Source: Curtobacterium flaccumfaciens
Lineage (GTDB): Bacteria > Actinomycetota > Actinomycetes > Actinomycetales > Microbacteriaceae
Length of the DNA stretch: 56,776 nt
Assembly (NCBI RefSeq): GCF_013359815.1
Contig: NZ_JABMCF010000026.1
Coordinates: 1-56,776 of the forward strand
Reading direction: 5' to 3'
Notes under the pieces: model-generated
What the model was told of the DNA's origin: nothing
The model's database searches: none
The model's input: the letters and a program-made list of their open reading frames with translations, nothing else
Made by a program: the position numbers and the translations under genes
Shown here: piece after piece, positions 42,596 through 50,497 of the stretch
How the letters are laid out: each line of letters starts with the position of its first letter
Position numbering within the stretch: the stretch's first letter is position 1

Positions 42596-42919
42596 ATGCA
42601 GAACAGCAACAACTCCGACGACAGCTTCGTGGCGTGGATGGTTGGTCTCGGAGCGCTCGTCCTCTTCGGCCCCGGCATCCTCGCGTCCACGGTTCCCAAG
42701 GTGCAGGCCTGGCTCATCGGCAAGCACATCCTCGTCACCAAGGGCGTCATCATCCCGATCGGCAGCGGTGCCGGTCTCGACCTGATCCGCATCGTGATCG
42801 GCGTCGGTGCGCTCATCCTCATCGGGACCCTCGCGGCGTTCATCATCCGCGCCTACGTTCGCGCCCGCGTCCGCGCTCGCCTTCGCCGTCTCGCGGCCTC
42901 TCAGGGGGTCCGCGCATGA
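42596..42919 (+). CDS. small membrane protein before the coupling protein
   Basis: 107 residues with two helices (VAWMVGLGALVLFGPGILAS and IRIVIGVGALILIGTLAAFI) and a very basic tail (RARVRARLRRLAASQGVRA). It overlaps the next gene by 4 bases. Probably a partner of the coupling protein at the membrane. Confidence 0.65.
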   Translation: MQNSNNSDDSFVAWMVGLGALVLFGPGILASTVPKVQAWLIGKHILVTKGVIIPIGSGAGLDLIRIVIGVGALILIGTLAAFIIRAYVRARVRARLRRLAASQGVRA

Positions 42920-45024
42920 GCCGCACCGCCGGCATCGACATGCTCCCGCGGCGGCACGGTTGGCTCGGTACCTCCGTGGTGATCGCCGCGCTCGCCCTCG
43001 TCAGCGGGGGCATCGCAGCGGCCATGTCCGCCACGGGATACGCCGTGGGCATTGGGATCGGGGCGGTACTGGCGATCGCCGGCACCGTCGCGTTGCACAT
43101 CAGGACGGCCCGCCGAACCGCGCTGGTCGACCTGTTCCTCGTCAGCGTCGCCCCGGTACTCGGCTGGCCAGAACCGGACCGGACCCGGGTGCGCGCTGCT
43201 ACCTGGAAGGGCTCATGGGTCGGCACGCCCCGGAAGCTCCGCCTGTCCTACAACACCGCCTCCGCAGTCGACAGCAGCACCCTGGAGCTCATCAGCGAGC
43301 TCCGTCGGCGTGCGGCCGCCCGGTTCGGTGTTAGCTACCGCGTCGCGAAGCACCACGAGCGCCGTGGCCTGGTCTGGCTGGTCGAGCACGACTCGGCCAC
43401 CGACCGTGAGGCGGACGAGAAGGTCGAGCGGGTCCGGACCCAGATGGCGAAGACGTTCGGCTCGGACGCGCAGGTCACGACGAAGACCGACGAGACCGGT
43501 GACCCGAAGGAGATCACCGTCAAGTTCGAGGTGTCCCCGCGACTGACTCGGGAGGGCGTCCGCACCCACATCGAGAGCGCCACCAGTGCCGTGCTCGCCG
43601 GCCGGTGGCGGGCGTTCTGGGATCTCCAACGCGACTTCGTCCGCTTCGAGCTGCGGCCCAAGCTGGAGTCGCTGATCCCGAACCCGTCCGTCGCCCCCGA
43701 CAACGTGGACCCAAAGGCCGGCTACGACCAGATGGCCGTCCCGATCGGGAAGGACGAAGACGGCGAAGTCATCGTCTGGAAGCCGAAGGACCAGGCCCAC
43801 GGGATGGTCACCGGTGAGACCGGCAAGGGCAAGACCGTCGTGATCCTCGGCATCGTCATGTACCTCGCCGCACACGGCTGGCGGATCTGGGGCATCGACG
43901 GCAAGCGCATCGAGCTGCTCGGTCTGCGCGAGTACCCCAACGTCGAACTCATCGCCGGCCGCATCGACCACCAGGCCCGCGTTGTGCACGCGGTCTACGA
44001 GCTGATGCAGGAACGGATGGAGGCATACGAGAGCCGCCGCGTGCGCCTGAACGACTTCGAGCCGGTCCTGTTCGTCGTCGACGAGTTCAAGACCTTCCGC
44101 AACGCCCTCCTCGCCTGGTACCGCTCCGGGTTCGTGAAGCCCAAGGGAGCCGCCAGTACCCCGGCCACCCTCACCGAGTTCTCCGACATCGTCAGCCTCG
44201 GCCGCAAGCTCCGCATCCACCTCCTGATCGGCCTGCAGCGCCCCGACGCGGAGTTCCTCACCGGTGACATGCGCGACAACTTCGGCTTCCGCGTCAGCCT
44301 CGGCAAGCTCTCCCCCGAGGGCGCGAAGATGATGTGGCAGTCGTTCGTCACCGGAACCACCGTGCCCGTGAACGCCAAGGGCCGCGGCATGGCCCGCAAC
44401 AAGGCCGGTACCCCCGTCGAGCTGCAGACCTACTGGACTCCGGACCCGGAACAGACCGACCCGGAGCAGCCCTCCGAGTGGGCGTTCGAGACCGACCTCC
44501 AGCTCGTCGAGAACCTCCGGCCGCGGGTGAACCTATGGGACACCAAGCGGATCATCGACCCGGACGACTCCCCCGAGTTCGACGACCACGGCAAGGTCAT
44601 CAAGAACGGCGCCGACTTCATCGACTACATGGAGGCGCGGATCGCGAAGGCGACGATCGCCGACGCGATGCCGGTCCGGAAGATGGCCGGCGTCTACGAG
44701 ACCCCCGCGGCCAAGGAGCTCGAGCAGATCCAGATCGAGGCCGAGGAACCCGACGAGCAGCTCCAGCCGTTCGAGGGCTACACCGAGCCCAGCACCTCGA
44801 GCGTGGAAGAGCTCCTCGACAGCAGCGGGTACCTCCAGACTGAGGGCGCCCTCGTCGAGGTCGAGGACGGCGTCTGGGGCGTCCTCGAGTTCGCCGGCTA
44901 CGACGACGCCGAGGACGGCTACGTCGAGCTGTCCTACCGCGACTACGAGTCCGGCGAGCCCGGCACGATCTCCCTGCCCGGCGACGACCGCATCGACATG
45001 CGCCTCCCCCAGGACGTCGCGTGA
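42916..45024 (+). CDS. FtsK/TcpA-like coupling protein (conjugal DNA translocase)
   Basis: 702 residues. N-terminal helices (VVIAALALVSGGIAAAMSAT, YAVGIGIGAVLAIAGTVALH), then an FtsK/SpoIIIE-type ATPase with Walker A MVTGETGKGKTVVILGIVMY, Walker B PVLFVVDEFKTFRNALL and LLIGLQRPDAEFLTGDMRDN. It would pump plasmid DNA to the transfer channel. The C-terminal ~120 residues are acidic. TcpA-type proteins normally work with a relaxase, which I do not find in the window. Confidence 0.85.
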   Translation: MSRTAGIDMLPRRHGWLGTSVVIAALALVSGGIAAAMSATGYAVGIGIGAVLAIAGTVALHIRTARRTALVDLFLVSVAPVLGWPEPDRTRVRAATWKGSWVGTPRKLRLSYNTASAVDSSTLELISELRRRAAARFGVSYRVAKHHERRGLVWLVEHDSATDREADEKVERVRTQMAKTFGSDAQVTTKTDETGDPKEITVKFEVSPRLTREGVRTHIESATSAVLAGRWRAFWDLQRDFVRFELRPKLESLIPNPSVAPDNVDPKAGYDQMAVPIGKDEDGEVIVWKPKDQAHGMVTGETGKGKTVVILGIVMYLAAHGWRIWGIDGKRIELLGLREYPNVELIAGRIDHQARVVHAVYELMQERMEAYESRRVRLNDFEPVLFVVDEFKTFRNALLAWYRSGFVKPKGAASTPATLTEFSDIVSLGRKLRIHLLIGLQRPDAEFLTGDMRDNFGFRVSLGKLSPEGAKMMWQSFVTGTTVPVNAKGRGMARNKAGTPVELQTYWTPDPEQTDPEQPSEWAFETDLQLVENLRPRVNLWDTKRIIDPDDSPEFDDHGKVIKNGADFIDYMEARIAKATIADAMPVRKMAGVYETPAAKELEQIQIEAEEPDEQLQPFEGYTEPSTSSVEELLDSSGYLQTEGALVEVEDGVWGVLEFAGYDDAEDGYVELSYRDYESGEPGTISLPGDDRIDMRLPQDVA

Positions 45025-45057
45025 GCCGACACGCCGCGTGCGATGAGCCGCAGCGAA

Positions 45058-45077
45058 GCGTACATGTACGTCTAGCC
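45058..45077 (+). promoter_or_regulatory. palindromic operator/promoter of the RHH gene
   Basis: CGTACATGTACG (45058-45069) is a 12-bp palindrome. With the bases that follow it makes ACATGTACGTCTAGCC, which recurs as ACAAGTACGTTTAGCC at about 45490-45506 upstream of rep (14 of 16 equal). The TCTAGCCT part could be a -10 box, giving a nearly leaderless mRNA. Confidence 0.5.
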
Positions 45078-45084
45078 TTGCCTC

Positions 45085-45321
45085 ATGTCCAAGCCCCGGA
45101 AGCGTCGCAAGGCGATTCTCAACCCGGTCCGTTCGAGCTGGCTCATCGAGCAGGACTCGAAGGACCGGGTCACGAGTATCGCGGAGCGAGTCGGCGTTGC
45201 CGACTCCGCGTTCGTGGACGAGATGATCTCGCACTTGGAGCTGGACTCCCGGGGCGTGCCCGTGTGGTGGCCGTACCCGGTCTCGGTCGACGACGGGGAG
45301 CTGCCTATCGACGAGGCCTAA
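45085..45321 (+). CDS. ribbon-helix-helix protein, CopG-like
   Basis: 78 residues. After a basic start (MSKPRKRRKAILNPVR), the strand-helix-helix pattern is SWLIEQDSKDRVTSIAERVG then VADSAFVDEMISHLELDSRG. The tail is acidic. A small RHH protein just upstream of rep suggests a repressor of its own gene and of rep (copy control). A shared motif in both upstream regions supports this. A strong terminator follows. Confidence 0.65.
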   Translation: MSKPRKRRKAILNPVRSSWLIEQDSKDRVTSIAERVGVADSAFVDEMISHLELDSRGVPVWWPYPVSVDDGELPIDEA

Positions 45322-45326
45322 ACCAA

Positions 45327-45361
45327 AAGGCCCCCCGCCGAAGCGAGGGGCCCACGTTTTT
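45327..45361 (+). terminator. rho-independent terminator
   Basis: GGCCCCCCGC, CGAA loop region, GCGAGGGGCC then ACGTTTTT. A GC-rich stem with T tract, directly after the RHH stop. It separates the RHH gene from the rep upstream region. Confidence 0.85.
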
Positions 45362-45748
45362 GGCTCTGAACCTGCCCAGTTTGCCGACTTACAGGTTCCG
45401 AGTTCGTTCCTTCGAAGCACCGGTTGATCGCCGGACCTTCGTCGTACCCGCCGGAATGGAGGTCCCGGGGGTGATCCCATCGTAAGCCCTACAAGTACGT
45501 TTAGCCACGACTCGCCGCCGGAAGTTCGGAAGTCTGTAACTTCCCAACTCCCGGGGTCCGGTACTTCGGTACCCCCCGCTGCCCCGGACCTACGCGGGTC
45601 GTCTGCTGATGTACCCGCAACCGTCGCACCCACCGTTCACTCGGATCGGGTCGCCTGGCGATTCCTCGACGATGCCCGCGGGCATCGTCGACGGGTCGCG
45701 CTCAAGGCACCGAAGTCGTGGGGTACCGACTGGACTGAGCGCGCCCGC
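45362..45748. promoter_or_regulatory. rep upstream region
   Basis: No gene with a normal start. It contains the repeated 16-base motif (about 45490-45506) and seven octad repeats (45518-45573). From about 45560 the rep reading frame is already open and protein-like (RVAWRFLDDARGHRRRVALK, SWGTDWTERAR), but there is no ATG, GTG or TTG before 45749. Confidence 0.6.
45518..45573. repeat. octad repeat array A (7 units)
   Basis: Seven consecutive 8-bp units in strict register: CCGGAAGT, TCGGAAGT, CTGTAACT, TCCCAACT, CCCGGGGT, CCGGTACT, TCGGTACC. Similar units occur in arrays B, C and D. It lies upstream of rep. Confidence 0.7.
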
Positions 45749-47098
45749 GTGGGCCGACGCTCGTCAACGCTGCCCGCGCCCGAGGGTGCGTACGCGGCGC
45801 TGCCGGCATGGTCGTCCCGCCGGCAGTACCTCGCTGCAGCCGCTGCGGCAGTCGACTCCGAACGGGGTCGTGCGCTGCGGAAGGCGTGGGTGCGCAAGTG
45901 GGTGGCCGACGAGCCGTTCTGGGCGATCGTGCACGCGCTGGCGTCGTTCGGTGACAACGCCACGGGGCGCGGGGTGACCGCGTCACGGCAGACGATCGCG
46001 ATGAAGGCCGGCCTGCTCGACGACGTCGACGTGTCGACCGATGCTGGCCGTCGCCGGGTGCAGGCGGCGATGAAGCGTGTGCAGCAGGTGACCGCGATCC
46101 TCGCCGAGCTGGGCCTCTACGCAATCGTGCGGGTCGGTCGGCCGCTGTCGACTCGTGAGCAGGCGATGTTCCGTGCTCGTGGGCTTTACCAGAAGGCTGT
46201 GGGCAACGAAGCGGCACTGATCGTGCCGGGGCACCTGGCCGCTGCAGCGGCGACTCGTCGACCTGGTCGCGGGGGCGGCACCTTCCACCTACATCCCGAA
46301 ACCTCAACTAGAAGCTCTTTTCCCGTTACAGAGATACCCAACAAGCCGCGTTCGCGGCGGACAGCCGCTGCGCGACCGGGACAGCAGGGATCTCCCACAC
46401 GGCCGAAGAGCACACGAGCGCCGATGCGCCCGCTGAGTGAGCGCCCGCCGGCGTTCCGGCGGCTCGTCGCGGCCCTGGACGCCGCTACGGTGCGCCCGGA
46501 CGGCTCCGTGGTCGGTCGGTTCACGCAGGGACGCTCCGTGCTGGGCCTGGTGCGCATCCTCGACGACTTCGGCATCGACGCCTCGTACACCGTCGACGAG
46601 CTGCTGGAACGAGTCCTGCGGTGGGAACCTCACTACCGGTTCCGTGACGGCCTCGGGTGGCTCCGGGCTCGGCTCGCTCGTGCGTTCCGCCGTCCGACAT
46701 CGAACGGGTCGGTACCCCCCACTCCCCCGGAGTTCAACGGGCAGCGCGACCTCGAGCAGCTCTGGGCCACCGATGAGACGTTCCGCGACGGGTGGGTCCG
46801 GCTGCAGGCCCTCCACGCCGCCGAGGACGCTGCGAGTACTCCCCCGACCGGCGCAACCACACCGGTCGCTGGCGATGTCGACGACGCGACGCCGGCCGAC
46901 GCTGTGGCCCGACGCCGTCGCTCGTCGGCCGTGCCGGAGTGGCAGCGCGAGCTCGAGGCGGCCCAGGCCCGCGTCGACGCCGCTGACGAGGACGAGCTCG
47001 CCGCCGCCATCACCGCAGCCCGCTCCGCCGGCACCCCGAGCTCCCGGCATCACCGGTCGCTGCCGTACGTGCCCGCCGGCATCACCGGCACCCGCTGA
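45749..47098 (+). CDS. putative plasmid replication initiator
   Basis: 449 residues from GTG 45749. The N-terminal ~150 residues are helical with a winged-helix look (WVADEPFWAIVHALASFGDN, TGRGVTASRQTIAMKAGLLD, AAMKRVQQVTAILAELGLYA), as in Rep proteins of actinobacterial plasmids. A variable Arg/Ser/Pro linker and a second helical region (AFRRLVAALDAATVRPDGSV, VLGLVRILDDFGIDASYTVD) follow; the tail is low in complexity. It is set between a CopG-like gene and a large repeat array, like a rep-ori unit. Its true start may be earlier, because the frame upstream is protein-like. Confidence 0.6.
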   Translation: MGRRSSTLPAPEGAYAALPAWSSRRQYLAAAAAAVDSERGRALRKAWVRKWVADEPFWAIVHALASFGDNATGRGVTASRQTIAMKAGLLDDVDVSTDAGRRRVQAAMKRVQQVTAILAELGLYAIVRVGRPLSTREQAMFRARGLYQKAVGNEAALIVPGHLAAAAATRRPGRGGGTFHLHPETSTRSSFPVTEIPNKPRSRRTAAARPGQQGSPTRPKSTRAPMRPLSERPPAFRRLVAALDAATVRPDGSVVGRFTQGRSVLGLVRILDDFGIDASYTVDELLERVLRWEPHYRFRDGLGWLRARLARAFRRPTSNGSVPPTPPEFNGQRDLEQLWATDETFRDGWVRLQALHAAEDAASTPPTGATTPVAGDVDDATPADAVARRRRSSAVPEWQRELEAAQARVDAADEDELAAAITAARSAGTPSSRHHRSLPYVPAGITGTR

Positions 47099-47164
47099 GC
47101 GAGCCGCCGGGCGGCACTGCCCGACGTTGGCTGAGCGAGCGGTGCAACGCGCAGCAGCCTGGAT

Positions 47165-47348
47165 GCCGGACATCGGAAGTGCCGGAGATCCGAAGGTGGG
47201 GAGTTCCAGACGCCCGGAGTTCGGAGGCCCGGAACTGCCAGAGAGCCGAAGTCACAGACCACCGAAGTGCCGATCTCTGGCAGTACGGAACTGCCGGAGA
47301 ACCGAAGTACCAGACCCCGGAAGTCTGTAAGTTCCGGAGGTACTGAGT
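47165..47348. repeat. octad repeat array B (23 units), candidate origin/centromere
   Basis: Twenty-three consecutive 8-bp units in register, e.g. TCGGAAGT, GCCGGAGA, TCCGAAGG, GCCGAAGT, CACAGACC, ACCGAAGT, ACCAGACC, CCGGAAGT, CTGTAAGT. Many fall into 16-bp pairs of a GAAGT-type and a CAGA/CGGA-type octad. It is directly downstream of rep, where iterons or a partition site would be expected. Confidence 0.75.
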
Positions 47349-47517
47349 CGAGACGGGGGTAGGGGTTGGCCGGCCCTTAGCCCTGGGGGGGGGGGGGGGC
47401 ACGGCCCGGCCAATCCTATCCACGGTGAAGAGTCAGGGAAGAGCACCCCGGCCAAATCCGTTCAGATCGCCACCGTCGCCTCGAGGCATCCATGAGCGTC
47501 GTGCCGCTCGTGTCCGG
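47349..47517. other. non-coding stretch with a G15 run
   Basis: No gene seen. A run of fifteen G lies at 47385-47399. Such a run is prone to slippage and assembly error. Confidence 0.8.
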
Positions 47518-48414
47518 CTACCTCCAGGCGCCCCATTGCGGGTCCCACCGGCCGGCTGCGATGGCGCCGGTGAGGACCGGGCCCACCATCCGGTTCGTCA
47601 GGGCCACGGCGTCCTGCCAGGTGATGCGGAGATCCGGAGCTTTCTTCGCCACCGTCGCGAAGGTGCGCTGGATCGAGTCCGACGCGTCGACCTCGACGAA
47701 CGGGTCGAGCCCGCGAGTGGTGATCTGCACCTCGAGGGCGTCACGCAGCAGCCCGGCGTCGCACGGCAGGTTCTGCGCGATGAGCGCCAGGTCAACGAGA
47801 TCCTTCGCCCGGGACGAACGGCCGTCACCGCCGTGGCTGCGTTCCATCATCGCGGCGACCTTGTCAGCGATCTGCTGCTCGATCGCGACCATCACGTACT
47901 CGGGCGCCGGCACTGCACGACCCAGGGGCACACGGAACCCCGGATCAGCGCGAACCGTCGCCGCTCCGGCGCGGTCGTGGATGGCGAGGTCGAGCTTGAC
48001 GCTCTGACGTGTCCCCACAGCCTCGTAGGTGAGTTTCACCATCGTCACGTTCGGCTGGTCGGCGCTCCCCGGTCCGGCGGAACGCGCGACCCGGACGAAC
48101 CGGAGTCGATCGCCGATGTCGCGGTCTAGGAGTTCGTCGAGCGCCTTGACCGCATCGTCGATGCTGACCGCGGCAGTCTCGAGGTCGATGTCGACTGTGG
48201 CGCGGGCACGGGGGATGAACGCAAGCATCCGCGTCCCGCCCTTGAGCACGAACCGTTCATCGCCGTCGAACACCCGGGACAGAAGCCGGTCGAACAGCAG
48301 CAGCTGTCGCAGCGTCACGACCGGCATGCCGACAGCTGCAGCACCGCTCTTCGCCGCGGCTCCGATGGCCTGCCAGGTGGCCTCGGGAGTCGCGTAGTCC
48401 TCTGACTTGGTCAC
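47518..48414 (-). CDS. abiEii: AbiEii-type nucleotidyltransferase toxin
   Basis: 298 residues of the nucleotidyltransferase AbiEii family. The active-site pattern is VLKGGTRMLAFIPRARATVD then IDLETAAV, with later DLAIHDRAG and RAKDLVDLALIA. In AbiE systems this protein is the growth-stopping toxin, acting on tRNA by NTP transfer. Its ATG overlaps the AbiEi stop by 4 bases. It would help plasmid retention or phage defence. Confidence 0.85.
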   Translation of the reverse strand: MTKSEDYATPEATWQAIGAAAKSGAAAVGMPVVTLRQLLLFDRLLSRVFDGDERFVLKGGTRMLAFIPRARATVDIDLETAAVSIDDAVKALDELLDRDIGDRLRFVRVARSAGPGSADQPNVTMVKLTYEAVGTRQSVKLDLAIHDRAGAATVRADPGFRVPLGRAVPAPEYVMVAIEQQIADKVAAMMERSHGGDGRSSRAKDLVDLALIAQNLPCDAGLLRDALEVQITTRGLDPFVEVDASDSIQRTFATVAKKAPDLRITWQDAVALTNRMVGPVLTGAIAAGRWDPQWGAWR

Positions 48415-49508
48415 TCGTTGCCCTTGTCCTCGTCGTGGGTGGTGTCGGCGAGATCATCAGTGGCCGCGGGCAGAGCCTCCACCGGTCCTTGAATCTGCTC
48501 GGTGAGCTTGGCGCTGCGCTCCGCGAGATCCCGGAGCATCGCCTGCGTGGCGGGCGTGAGGCCGATGTTCGGCAGCGAGTTTTCGGTGAGCTTGGCGCTG
48601 CGCTCCGCGAGATCCCGGAGCATCGCCTGCGTGGCGGGCGTGAGGCCGATCTTGGGCAGCACCGAATCGGGAAGCGTCACCAGCGGAGGTTGCAGTGCCG
48701 GCATCTGTCGCATCCGCTTGTCCATGTACTCCCGGGTAGGTCTGAGCATCTCGGCGATCTCGGCGCCCATGCGGCCGTAGACCGGAGCGAGAAGCGTCTG
48801 CAGTTGCTCGCCGAACACCGCGCTGATGCGCTCCGTGAGGTCGGTGCTCTCCACGATGTCTCTCAGGCGTGCCGCATCGACGCCGGCGAGGCTGCGCAGC
48901 GCCACGTACAGCTCGCGGCCGTCGTCGTAGCCGAGTCGCTTCGCGTGGGCGCCGAGGTGGTCGATGAGGGCCGGGACGTCGAGGTCGTTGTCGGCGCGCT
49001 CGGCGTCTCTGAGGGCATCGGCGACGAGGGACAGGTCGCCCTCGTTGAGGAGGTCGGCGATCGTGCGCTCACGAGTGGTGACGGGGAGGCCGTCGAGGAT
49101 CGTCACGTCGGACGCCGGGAGGCTGCGGCGGCTGTAGCGGACATCGTCGTGCGTGCTCTGGCGGCGCTTGCTGGTGTACAGCAGGTACGGGGCGGGGTAG
49201 AGGTCGCCGATCTCGTGACTCCAGGCTGCGGCTGCGCCACCGACGACGACATCCGGCGTGGCCAGCCGGTCGCGGGCGAGGGTCGCGGGATCGCTGGCGA
49301 GCCACGCCGCGCGGATGTCCTCCAGACGCTCCGCGGGGGTACCGGGCAGCCGGTAGACGCCCGGCCTGACCCGCAGAAGCGTCCCGGCCTGCACGCGGCG
49401 GACCAGCGTGCTCCGCGCGATGCCCGCAGCGTTCGCCTGCGCCGCGGTGAGCATGCCCCACTGAGCAGCGGCAAGGCTCGCCAGTCGACGCTCCGCGGTG
49501 ATAGACAT
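48411..49508 (-). CDS. abiEi: AbiEi-type antitoxin/repressor with duplicated segment
   Basis: 365 residues. The N-terminal winged helix of AbiEi antitoxins is clear (LAAAQWGMLTAAQANAAGIA, RSTLVRRVQAGTLLRVRPGV, YRLPG), followed by the conserved region with VTTRERTIADLLNEGDLSLV. Near the C-terminus a 28-residue unit is repeated twice (IGLTPATQAMLRDLAERSAK), encoded by an 84-bp tandem duplication. It binds its own promoter in known systems and opposes AbiEii. Confidence 0.85.
   Translation of the reverse strand: MSITAERRLASLAAAQWGMLTAAQANAAGIARSTLVRRVQAGTLLRVRPGVYRLPGTPAERLEDIRAAWLASDPATLARDRLATPDVVVGGAAAAWSHEIGDLYPAPYLLYTSKRRQSTHDDVRYSRRSLPASDVTILDGLPVTTRERTIADLLNEGDLSLVADALRDAERADNDLDVPALIDHLGAHAKRLGYDDGRELYVALRSLAGVDAARLRDIVESTDLTERISAVFGEQLQTLLAPVYGRMGAEIAEMLRPTREYMDKRMRQMPALQPPLVTLPDSVLPKIGLTPATQAMLRDLAERSAKLTENSLPNIGLTPATQAMLRDLAERSAKLTEQIQGPVEALPAATDDLADTTHDEDKGNE
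48501..48668 (-). repeat. 84-bp tandem duplication inside abiEi
   Basis: Two copies, 48501-48584 and 48585-48668, whose first 66 bases are identical. In frame (28 codons). High identity shows it is recent. Confidence 0.92.
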
Positions 49509-49729
49509 GCTGCAATTATACGCGCGAACGCAACAAAATAAGTCTTATGCGCGGGAATCTTGTTGCGAGTACCCCCGGTACCCCCGGTATCCCGAGCGCT
49601 GCCGGGGCCTCAAGCACCTGCGACGGGTAAGTGGAGCCGCGGGGCCGCGCCGGGTCCCAGTACCCCGGATGCATGAACGGCCCGTACGCGATCCCCCATC
49701 GCCGTACGGACCGTTCTCTGCGTCGGTCG
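49509..49729. promoter_or_regulatory. abiE promoter region and gap
   Basis: Contains the upstream region of abiE (minus strand, TGCAATTATACGCGCG near 49510) and a short 9-bp repeat TACCCCCGG twice near 49575. No gene seen. Confidence 0.45.
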
Positions 49730-50497
49730 TCAGTAGTTCGGGCGCCACCCGGACTGTGTGCGCCGCTGTCGGCCGCGGGCCTTCTGCCGGTCGTACTCCT
49801 GCGTCTTGCTCTTGCCGTAGACCGTCATCGTGATCCCGGTGATCGGCTGCTCTGAGACGTCGAGGTTGGTGTACCGCTTGCCGTTCTCGTCACGGAGCCA
49901 GGACAGGGCGTCCCCGCCGTGCTCGTTGATGCGCTTGAGCATCGTCGAGGCGTTGTACTCCTTGACCTCCATCACCCGCCCGTTGGCGTAGGTGACGCGG
50001 GCCTTGATCATCTGCTGGGTGTCGCGGGCCTGACCGCGGGCGGCGCCCCGGACACGCTGCAGGATCTCCGTGTTCGCCTGCTGGCGGCCCTTCGCGGTGC
50101 GGCCCTTCGGGATCTGCAGGTCATGCTGGCGGCCACCACCGCCGAGGTACGTCGTCGTCCGCAGTCGGCCACCCTGCCGGTCCTGGGTGTACCGGCCACC
50201 GGTGTCCTGGGGCACCACGGTGGCCTCTGCGGCGCCGGCCTTGTTGCGGACGCGGACGAGCTGCCCGGAACGGCCACGGCGACGTGGCGGGATCGTGTTG
50301 GTCTGCCCGGTGCGGGCGAGCTCGAGCAGTGATGCGCGGTAGACCGAGCCGCTGGTCTCCCCGTTGAGCACCTTGCGGATCATGCGTGGCGATCGCTGCA
50401 GCTCGCCGGCGATCTCCGCCACGCTGAGGCCGCGACCGCGGAGCTCCTGCACGAGCTCCTGCGCGGTGCTGTCCCGCCGCGACGTCGCGTCGCTCAT
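49730..50497 (-). CDS. HTH protein paired with the PolB-like gene
   Basis: 255 residues. N-terminal HTH (LVQELRGRGLSVAEIAGELQ, RSPRMIRKVLNGETSGSVYR), then a basic, Gly/Arg/Gln-rich middle (GRSGQLVRVRNKAGAAEATV) and a C-terminal part of beta type (ARVTYANGRVMEVKEYNAST). It overlaps the PolB-like gene by 4 bases. Gene pairs of this type are seen on actinobacterial plasmids. A replication or terminal-complex role is inferred only from the pairing. Confidence 0.6.
   Translation of the reverse strand: MSDATSRRDSTAQELVQELRGRGLSVAEIAGELQRSPRMIRKVLNGETSGSVYRASLLELARTGQTNTIPPRRRGRSGQLVRVRNKAGAAEATVVPQDTGGRYTQDRQGGRLRTTTYLGGGGRQHDLQIPKGRTAKGRQQANTEILQRVRGAARGQARDTQQMIKARVTYANGRVMEVKEYNASTMLKRINEHGGDALSWLRDENGKRYTNLDVSEQPITGITMTVYGKSKTQEYDRQKARGRQRRTQSGWRPNY

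Noticed and set aside
46376..46390. GACCGGGACAGC inside rep as another transfer-type promoter
   Set aside because: Lacks AAAT after the GGGACA and the second box, and lies within coding sequence with no start codon behind it.
47165..47348. Repeat array read as a CRISPR
   Set aside because: Units are 8 bp, contiguous and degenerate with no spacers; no cas gene nearby.
49570..49600. Pair of TACCCCCGG repeats as a further octad array
   Set aside because: Period is 9, only two units, and the sequence differs from the octads.
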